This document shows positions 58,604 to 64,000 of a stretch of DNA of 64,000 bases, in pieces. The notes under the pieces are model-generated. The model was not told the origin of the DNA. It saw nothing but the letters and a program-made list of their open reading frames with translations, and searched no databases. The stretch is from Methanohalophilus profundi. GTDB taxonomy: Archaea > Halobacteriota > Methanosarcinia > Methanosarcinales > Methanosarcinaceae. Every line of letters begins with the position of its first letter. Position 1 is the stretch's first letter. Position numbers and translations under genes: made by a program. Where the stretch lies: positions 1,646,750 through 1,710,749 of the forward strand of contig NZ_QBKB01000002.1 of NCBI RefSeq assembly GCF_004137855.1. The letters run 5' to 3'.

Positions 58604-59029
58604 ATGGAAGAGAATACTGATTTAAAATGTGGGCTTTTCGAAGATGCCGAATGTAAAAGGCTTTTCAAGGCACGCAAAATGCAGAAAAGTAAAAAACCCA
58701 CTTTCAAAAGAGCGGGTTCCCACAAATTCAAGCGTCTTGATTCTAACTGGAGACGTCCCAGAGGTTTACAGGGCAAACTGCGTAGACATTATGTTGCCAA
58801 GGGTTCTATCGCACAGGTAGGTTATGGAAGTCCCAAAACAGTAAAGGGATTACATCCATCCGGCTTTGAAGAGGTACTTGTGCACAATCCAGCTGATGTG
58901 GATGATATCGATGCCTCCATACAGGCAATCCGTATATCTGGTAAAGTCGGCGGCAGGAAAAGAGCTCTTATTGAATCCAAAGCGGATGAAATGGGTATAA
59001 AGATATTCAATCGCAAAGGAGGTCAGTGA
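58604..59029 (+). CDS. rpl32e: Ribosomal protein L32e (eL32)
   Basis: A 141-residue archaeal L32e. [20 protein letters not shown] (about 28-47) and [20 protein letters not shown] are diagnostic. It has an archaeal/eukaryotic-only place between L6 and L19e. An in-frame TTG 9 bp upstream is not needed. Confidence 0.96.
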   Translation: MEENTDLKCGLFEDAECKRLFKARKMQKSKKPTFKRAGSHKFKRLDSNWRRPRGLQGKLRRHYVAKGSIAQVGYGSPKTVKGLHPSGFEEVLVHNPADVDDIDASIQAIRISGKVGGRKRALIESKADEMGIKIFNRKGGQ

Positions 59030-59030
59030 G

Positions 59031-59477
59031 ATGACAAACCTCACCAACCAGCGCAGGATTGCATCTAAAGTATTAGGATGCGGACTGAACCGTGTCTGGC
59101 TTGACCCCGAAGCATTGGAAGATATCGCTGCTGCGATTACAAGGGAAGATATTCGTGAACTTGTTGAAAGTGGTAATATTAAGTCTGCACCGGTAAAAGG
59201 TGTAAGTCGTGGCAGGGCTCGTGCCAGAGATGCCAAGAGGAAATATGGTCACAGAAAGGGCCATGGATCCAGGAAAGGTAAGAAAGGTGCAAGAAACCCT
59301 CGTAAAGAGCAATGGATGAAAAAGATCCGTGCACTTCGTCGCAGGCTCAAAGAACTTCGTGATGATGGTACACTCGACAGATCCACCTATTGTAAGGTTT
59401 ACAGGAAAGCCAAAGGTGGGGAATACAGAAGTGTTGCTCATCTTGAAGCTCACCTTGATATCGGAAAAGATGAATGA
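59031..59477 (+). CDS. rpl19e: Ribosomal protein L19e (eL19)
   Basis: A 148-residue archaeal L19e starting [20 protein letters not shown]. The long basic helix region [20 protein letters not shown] (about 65-84) is characteristic. Its ATG lies one base after the L32e stop region, with an AAAGGAGGT site inside the end of rpl32e. Confidence 0.97.
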   Translation: MTNLTNQRRIASKVLGCGLNRVWLDPEALEDIAAAITREDIRELVESGNIKSAPVKGVSRGRARARDAKRKYGHRKGHGSRKGKKGARNPRKEQWMKKIRALRRRLKELRDDGTLDRSTYCKVYRKAKGGEYRSVAHLEAHLDIGKDE

Positions 59478-59523
59478 GTATTGATTAAAATGAATTTACA
59501 AATTATATGTTGGAGGATAAATC

Positions 59524-60045
59524 ATGGCAACAGGCCCCCGTTATAAAGTTCCTTTCAGAAGGCGAAGGGAAGGGCGTACTGATTATCACCAACGTCTGAG
59601 ACTGCTCCTTTCAAAAGAAAATCGTCTTGTTGTTAGGAAAAGTATTAGGAATGTCAGGATACAGCTGATAATTCCAAATAATGAAGGAGACGAAACTCTT
59701 GTCTCCGCAATTTCAGGCGAATTGGGCAAATACGGTTATGAGGGATCTACCAGCAACACCACCGCGGCTTATCTTACAGGCTTGCTTTTTGGAAATAAAG
59801 CGCTTGCTGAAGGCTATGAAACAGGTGTTCTGGATATTGGATTACAATCTCCCTCTGCCGGTTGTAAAGTCTATGCAGCTCTTAAAGGTGTAGTGGATTC
59901 CGGTATGGATATCCCGCACAATCCTGCTGTATTCCCATCAGATGAGCGCATAAGTGGAGAACATGTGGCAGAATATCTTGAAGGATCAAATCTGCCAGAG
60001 GTTTTCGAGGCGACAAAAGAAAAGATCCTTTCGGATTTCAATTAA
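59524..60045 (+). CDS. rpl18: Ribosomal protein L18 (uL18)
   Basis: A 173-residue archaeal L18, [20 protein letters not shown] onwards, which binds 5S rRNA. The gap of 46 bp before it is the largest between rpl3 and rpl15, but it holds only AT-rich sequence with a GGAGG site. Confidence 0.97.
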   Translation: MATGPRYKVPFRRRREGRTDYHQRLRLLLSKENRLVVRKSIRNVRIQLIIPNNEGDETLVSAISGELGKYGYEGSTSNTTAAYLTGLLFGNKALAEGYETGVLDIGLQSPSAGCKVYAALKGVVDSGMDIPHNPAVFPSDERISGEHVAEYLEGSNLPEVFEATKEKILSDFN

Positions 60046-60054
60046 GGTGGTTAT

Positions 60055-60690
60055 ATGGCATATCAATATGAAGAAGATTGGGTTCCCCTCACAAGACTTG
60101 GCAGTCTGGTAGCTGAAGGACAGATAACTTCCATGGATGAAGCTATTGAGTCAGGTTTGCCGATCAGGGAGTCCAATATTGTGGATATACTGTTACCCGG
60201 TCTTGAAGATGAAGTACTTGATATTAACATGGTTCAGAGGATGACTGACTCTGGAAGACGTGTCAAGTTCAGGGCAACAGTTATTGTAGGAAATGGTGAC
60301 GGGTATGTGGGTCTTGGTCAGGCCAAAGACGGACAGGTTGGACCTGCTATCCGCAAGGCAATTCGCAATGCCAAGATGAACATTACCCGTGTAAAACGTG
60401 GCTGTGGTTCCTGGGAATGTGGTTGTGGACTTCCACACACTGTTCCTTCAGAGGTGCATGGCAAAGCAGGCAGTGTTAATGTAGAACTCAAACCAGCTCC
60501 CAGGGGTCTTGGTCTTGCTGCAGGGGACACTGCAAGGAAAGTGCTTGAAAAGGCTGGCATCAAGGATGTCTGGACAAGGACTGAAGGTCAGACCAGAACT
60601 ACCCTCAATTTTGCCAAAGCAACTTACAATGCTCTCAAGCATACCGGTACAATTAGGGAACCTCTCAAAATGGAATGTAAGGAGGCCTGA
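60055..60690 (+). CDS. rps5: Ribosomal protein S5 (uS5)
   Basis: A 211-residue archaeal S5 with the double-stranded RNA-binding fold: [20 protein letters not shown] (about 62-81) and [21 protein letters not shown]5 takes part in decoding accuracy and mRNA unwinding at the entry site. The family-specific N-terminal extension of archaea is present. Confidence 0.97.
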   Translation: MAYQYEEDWVPLTRLGSLVAEGQITSMDEAIESGLPIRESNIVDILLPGLEDEVLDINMVQRMTDSGRRVKFRATVIVGNGDGYVGLGQAKDGQVGPAIRKAIRNAKMNITRVKRGCGSWECGCGLPHTVPSEVHGKAGSVNVELKPAPRGLGLAAGDTARKVLEKAGIKDVWTRTEGQTRTTLNFAKATYNALKHTGTIREPLKMECKEA

Positions 60691-60692
60691 AA

Positions 60693-61154
60693 ATGTATGC
60701 GGTTATAAGAATGCGTGGAAATGTTAATGTCAGGAAAACAATTGCTGATACATTAACCATGCTTCGCCTGAATCGTATAAATCACTGTGTGATACTCGAT
60801 GAGACACCCAATAACAGTGGTATGATCCAGAAAGTGAAGGACTACGTGGCTTATGGTAAGATTGACGCACAAACCCTTGCCCAGATTCTTGCCAATCGTG
60901 GTAATATCGAAGGTGGTATCTCTCTTACCGATGAATACATTGCTGAAAATACAGATTTTGATTCGATTGCTTCTTTTGCAGAAGCCGTTTCCGAAGGTAA
61001 AGCCAGTTTTTCCGCAGTTCCAGGTCTGAAACCCGTATTCAGGTTGCATCCTCCAAGGAAAGGTCATTCAGGTATCAAGAGACCTACTCAAAATGGTGGG
61101 GTGCTTGGTAACCATGATGAAAACATCAATGTTCTTCTTAACAAGATGAGGTAA
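60693..61154 (+). CDS. rpl30: Ribosomal protein L30 (uL30)
   Basis: A 153-residue archaeal L30, longer than the bacterial one. [20 protein letters not shown] at the start and [16 protein letters not shown] near the C terminus (about 118-133) are diagnostic. It follows S5 after 2 bp with an AAGGAGG site. Confidence 0.96.
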   Translation: MYAVIRMRGNVNVRKTIADTLTMLRLNRINHCVILDETPNNSGMIQKVKDYVAYGKIDAQTLAQILANRGNIEGGISLTDEYIAENTDFDSIASFAEAVSEGKASFSAVPGLKPVFRLHPPRKGHSGIKRPTQNGGVLGNHDENINVLLNKMR

Positions 61155-61158
61155 AATC

Positions 61159-61593
61159 ATGGGTAAAAATCAAACAAAGAAGTATAGGGGTTCCAGGACC
61201 TGTGGTGGAGGTACTACCAAAAACAGACGTGGAGCTGGAAACCGTGGTGGACGTGGCAGATGTGGTGAAGTTAATCACCACTTTGTCCTTGCACTCCAGG
61301 GTGGTTACACCCACGGTAAGTATGGATTCAAACGTCCTTTAAAAGCAATAAGTGATATATCCATTGTAAATGTGGGTGAACTTGATGAACTTGCAGACCA
61401 GCTTGTAGTAGATGGTCTTGCAAATGTTGAGGATGGTGTCTATAAAATCAATCTTGCAGACCTGGAAATTGAAAAAGTTCTGGGCTCAGGAAAGGTTAAC
61501 AAAAAAATGGAAATTACAGCATCCAGTTTTTCCGGATCTGCTCGATCAAAGATCGAGGAAGCCGGCGGATCGTGTGTTGCTATAGAAGAGTAA
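61159..61593 (+). CDS. rpl15: Ribosomal protein L15 (uL15)
   Basis: A 144-residue archaeal L15. The Gly/Arg-rich N terminus [20 protein letters not shown] (about 10-30) and [19 protein letters not shown] near the end are typical. It is the last ribosomal protein gene before secY, and its stop codon lies inside a 12-bp stem-loop. Confidence 0.96.
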   Translation: MGKNQTKKYRGSRTCGGGTTKNRRGAGNRGGRGRCGEVNHHFVLALQGGYTHGKYGFKRPLKAISDISIVNVGELDELADQLVVDGLANVEDGVYKINLADLEIEKVLGSGKVNKKMEITASSFSGSARSKIEEAGGSCVAIEE

Positions 61594-61614
61594 TGTCTAA
61601 ACGACATTACTCTT
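61586..61614 (+). terminator. Stem-loop across the rpl15 stop codon
   Basis: AAGAGTAATGTC (61586-61597) pairs perfectly with GACATTACTCTT (61603-61614) around a 5-nt loop. The rpl15 stop is in the 5' arm. There is no long T-run afterwards, so it may be a processing or attenuation signal rather than a simple terminator. Confidence 0.5.
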
Positions 61615-61625
61615 ATTAATCTGTC

Positions 61626-61680
61626 CGATATATTTACATTTATATATTACAATATTGGAATCCGGCAAAAGGTGTAATTG
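61626..61680 (+). promoter_or_regulatory. Probable own promoter of secY
   Basis: A TATA box, CATTTATATATTAC (about 61637-61650), lies about 35-40 bp before ATG 61681, and an AAAGGTG site precedes the start. Together with the upstream stem-loop it suggests that secY-adk can be transcribed separately from the ribosomal genes. Confidence 0.5.
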
Positions 61681-63159
61681 ATGAGTTTTAAGGAAAGTTT
61701 AGAACCGTTTTTTAGCAGGTTACCTGCTGTGTCAAGTCCGGAAGGGCATGTTCACTTCAAGAATAAACTGCTGTGGACTCTGGGGATCCTCATGCTGTAC
61801 TTTGCTCTTGCAAATGTACCTCTGTTTGGGCTTTCCTCGGAATCCATTGACCTATTTGAACAATACAGAGCTTTCTTTGCTGGAGCTTCTGGTTCTTTGA
61901 TGCTTCTTGGTATTGGGCCTATTGTTACTGCATCCATTGTTCTTCAGCTTCTCACCGGTGCAGATATTATAAAACTGGATATGTCAGATCCCCGGGATCA
62001 AGCTTTTTTCCAGGGTGCCCAAAAGTTTCTGGTATTCGTTATGATTGTACTTACTGCGCTGCCTCAGATTGTTGGGGGTTACATTCAGCCTGATGCAGGT
62101 ATTGCCGCATCTCTGGGAGTGGGTCTGGGAGTAATTACATTCCTGATATTCCTCCAGATATGTGTGGGTGGAGTATTGCTCCTCTTTATGGACGAAATCG
62201 TTTCCAAATGGGGTATTGGATCCGGTGTAGGTCTTTTCATTGTTGCGGGTGTTTCGCAGCAGATTGTGACCGGTTTAATTAACTGGGTGCCCGATTCATC
62301 CGGATTACCTTCCGGTATTATTCCCAAATGGCTTTATATCATTCAGAATGTAGGAGCAGATTATCTTTTCTCCGGTGATGGTTTCATGTTTATCCTGATT
62401 CAGGGTGGAATATTGGCACTTATCACTACAGTTGCAATCTTCTTTTTGGTTGTATATGCAGAAAGTACCCGTATTGAAATTCCTCTTGCGCATAGTTCTG
62501 TGAAAGGGGCAAGAGGTCGTTTCCCTGTGAAACTGATCTATGCTTCAGTTTTGCCGATGATTCTTGTCAGAGCATTACAGGCAAACATACAGTTAATCGG
62601 TCTTATGCTTGCAGGGAGGGGTATTACAATTTTTGGAGAATACTCCGGTACCACCCCTATAAACGGGGTAATGTATTATCTGGCACCTATTAGCAGCCCT
62701 CATGACTGGATTCCTTCTTTAGTACAGGAAAGCTTTACAGGTTATGGTGTGGCTGCCCCTGAACTCTGGCAAATTGGTCTCCATGTACTTGTAGACGCAT
62801 TCATGTTGATTGCTGGTGGTATCATCTTTGCATTGTTCTGGATAGAGACTACAGGAATGGGTGCCAAACCCACGGCCAGGAAAGTGTTTAATTCCGGTAT
62901 GCAGATTCCAGGTTTCAGGAGAAATATTGGCAGTATTGAAAAGGTAATGGACCGCTATATCCCTCGGGTTACTATAATAGGTGGTGCATTTATCGGTGCT
63001 CTCACACTGGTTGCCAGTTTGCTTGGTACCATTGGCGGAGCAGGTGGTACAGGTCTTCTGTTGACTGTAAGTATTGTATATAGATTGTATGAGGATATAG
63101 CTTCTGAACAAATGATGGAAATGCATCCTATGATGCGGTCTTTCTTCGGACAGGAGTAA
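61681..63159 (+). CDS. secY: Protein translocase subunit SecY (Sec61 alpha)
   Basis: A 492-residue, ten-helix channel protein of the general secretion pathway, working with SecE and Sec-beta. The plug and pore region SGSLMLLGIGPIVTASIVLQ (about 70-90) and the cytosolic loop ESTRIEIPLAHSSVKGARGR (about 260-280), which contacts the ribosome, are typical of archaeal SecY. ATG 61681 is taken as the start; the TTG directly before it adds one residue. Confidence 0.96.
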   Translation: MSFKESLEPFFSRLPAVSSPEGHVHFKNKLLWTLGILMLYFALANVPLFGLSSESIDLFEQYRAFFAGASGSLMLLGIGPIVTASIVLQLLTGADIIKLDMSDPRDQAFFQGAQKFLVFVMIVLTALPQIVGGYIQPDAGIAASLGVGLGVITFLIFLQICVGGVLLLFMDEIVSKWGIGSGVGLFIVAGVSQQIVTGLINWVPDSSGLPSGIIPKWLYIIQNVGADYLFSGDGFMFILIQGGILALITTVAIFFLVVYAESTRIEIPLAHSSVKGARGRFPVKLIYASVLPMILVRALQANIQLIGLMLAGRGITIFGEYSGTTPINGVMYYLAPISSPHDWIPSLVQESFTGYGVAAPELWQIGLHVLVDAFMLIAGGIIFALFWIETTGMGAKPTARKVFNSGMQIPGFRRNIGSIEKVMDRYIPRVTIIGGAFIGALTLVASLLGTIGGAGGTGLLLTVSIVYRLYEDIASEQMMEMHPMMRSFFGQE

Positions 63160-63176
63160 TAACAGGAAGTAAAAAT

Positions 63177-63827
63177 ATGAATGTGGTGTTATTTGGGCCA
63201 CCGGGTGCCGGAAAAGGTACCCAGGCCAAAGAACTTTCCAGATATTATGGTATCCCCCATATCTCTACGGGGGATATCCTCAGGGCCAATGTAAAGCAAG
63301 GAACCGAACTGGGCAAAAAGGCGGAGCATTACATGAACCGCGGGGAACTTGTGCCTGATGAAGTTCTGATTGGTATTATTAAGAATCGTCTGGCTGAACC
63401 TGATTGCAAGAAAGGTTATTTGCTAGATGGTTATCCCCGCACAATACCACAGGCTGATGCCCTGGGTGGTATTCTTGATGAAATCGGAATGCCACTGGAT
63501 GTTGTGCTGAATATTGATGTTCCGGATGAAGAACTTGTAGGACGTCTTTCCGGTCGTTACATGTGTAAATGTGGCGAAAGTTATCATGTCGGGTTTAATC
63601 CTCCACAAAATGAAGGTGTATGTGATTCCTGTGGAGGACAATTGTACCAGCGTGATGATGATAAGGAAGAAGTCATTCGCCAGCGTTTGGAATCCTATAA
63701 GAATAAGACACAGCCATTGATAGATTATTATGCTAACAAGAAGTTAGTGGTGCATATCAATGGTGAAAAGGACATAAAAAGCGTCTTTGATGATATTCGC
63801 GTTGTCCTTGATAAATATGTGAATTGA
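63177..63827 (+). CDS. adk: Adenylate kinase with zinc-binding lid
   Basis: A 216-residue long-form adenylate kinase that interconverts ATP plus AMP and two ADP. The P-loop is FGPPGAGKGTQ (about 6-16), the AMP-binding region STGDILRANV, and LDGYPRT is conserved. The lid (about 127-160) has four cysteines, CKCGESYH with CDSCGG, that bind zinc. Position after secY is typical of archaea and of bacteria. Confidence 0.95.
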   Translation: MNVVLFGPPGAGKGTQAKELSRYYGIPHISTGDILRANVKQGTELGKKAEHYMNRGELVPDEVLIGIIKNRLAEPDCKKGYLLDGYPRTIPQADALGGILDEIGMPLDVVLNIDVPDEELVGRLSGRYMCKCGESYHVGFNPPQNEGVCDSCGGQLYQRDDDKEEVIRQRLESYKNKTQPLIDYYANKKLVVHINGEKDIKSVFDDIRVVLDKYVN

Positions 63828-63839
63828 ATTAAATGAAAA

Positions 63840-64000
63840 ATGTCGGTGATGGTTGCCTTGGAAAATGCAAAATTAAAACAGCTGCTTGAAAGATTTGTCA
63901 TAGCTGTAGGTATATCTCTTATGCTTGGAATCGTTCTGATTGGCGAGGAAGGCAGGGAAATAATCGGATCGGTTGTGGGAATTATAATGAATCCAATCAT
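63840..64000 (+). CDS. DUF106 family membrane protein (EMC3/TMCO1-like insertase), partial
   Basis: The start of a gene that runs off the window: MSVMVALENAKLKQLLERFV then a hydrophobic segment GISLMLGIVLIG. In archaea the gene after secY-adk is usually a DUF106 protein of the Oxa1/YidC/EMC3 membrane insertase group, and the visible N terminus fits. An in-frame ATG at 63849 is an alternative start. Only about 53 residues can be seen, so the call leans on gene order. Confidence 0.6.
   Translation, partial: MSVMVALENAKLKQLLERFVIAVGISLMLGIVLIGEEGREIIGSVVGIIMNPI

Noticed and set aside
1-64000. CRISPR arrays, rRNA and tRNA genes
   Set aside because: No regularly spaced repeats were seen, and no cloverleaf or rRNA-like sequence was found by eye in the gaps between genes.

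Overview
The window is chromosomal DNA from a methanogenic archaeon, almost certainly a member of the Methanosarcinaceae (Methanohalophilus, Methanolobus or Methanococcoides type). The signs are a complete coenzyme F430 (cfb) gene set, GatD, glycerol-1-phosphate dehydrogenase, PurP, LL-diaminopimelate aminotransferase, CbiZ, an archaeal S10/spc ribosomal protein operon, archaeal TATA boxes, and many protein families typical of Methanosarcinales (DUF2209, DUF2150, UPF0179, DUF63, DUF1724-type regulators). The genus is inference; there is no rRNA gene to settle it.

Layout. 1-3.1 kb: the front of a PAS/GAF sensor kinase and an ISH3-type transposase, both frameshifted. 3.2-7.8 kb: DUF2209, HflX, a PHP-domain protein, an AI-2E family membrane protein and the tRNA-splicing endonuclease. 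7.8-13 kb: the F430 operon on the minus strand, cfbA-cfbE-cfbD-cfbC-cfbB. 13-18 kb: DUF2150, UPF0179, egsA, then DUF63, SpoIIM and purP. 18.2-19.4 kb: a probable non-autonomous IS200/IS605-derived element, a pilin, and a structured non-coding stretch. 19.4-27.6 kb (minus): gatD, argH, a 933-residue sensor kinase and a zinc/manganese-type ABC transporter. 27.8-36.7 kb: an exported acetolactate decarboxylase, dapL, aroC, a CDF transporter, cooC, a TctA-like permease, ncsA and a TudS-like protein. 36.7-38.9 kb: a candidate small RNA and the proton pyrophosphatase. 39.2-41.7 kb: a DUF134 regulator, two small Gly-rich MPGGD proteins and a radical SAM enzyme. 41.7-49.7 kb: acs, pyrF, a box C/D sRNA, cbiZ, a degenerate HD protein, a DUF1724 regulator, Hsp20, a response regulator and a methyltransferase. 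50-64 kb: the ribosomal protein operon from L3 to L15, then secY, adk and the start of a DUF106 gene.

Nine genes, including universally needed ones (rpsC, egsA, cfbE, hppA), carry frameshifts. Almost all are single-base losses, several of them in homopolymer runs. In each gene whose ends are both visible, undoing the shifts gives a length divisible by three and a full-length product. The simplest reading is residual sequencing error, so these genes should be treated as probably intact in the organism.

The most interesting non-coding finds are a textbook box C/D sRNA between pyrF and cbiZ, a TATA-driven hairpin RNA with a C-rich loop after the TudS-like gene, a perfect 14-bp palindrome over the DUF134 transcription start, a stem-loop across the rpl15 stop codon, and an approximately 300-nt leader before rpl3.
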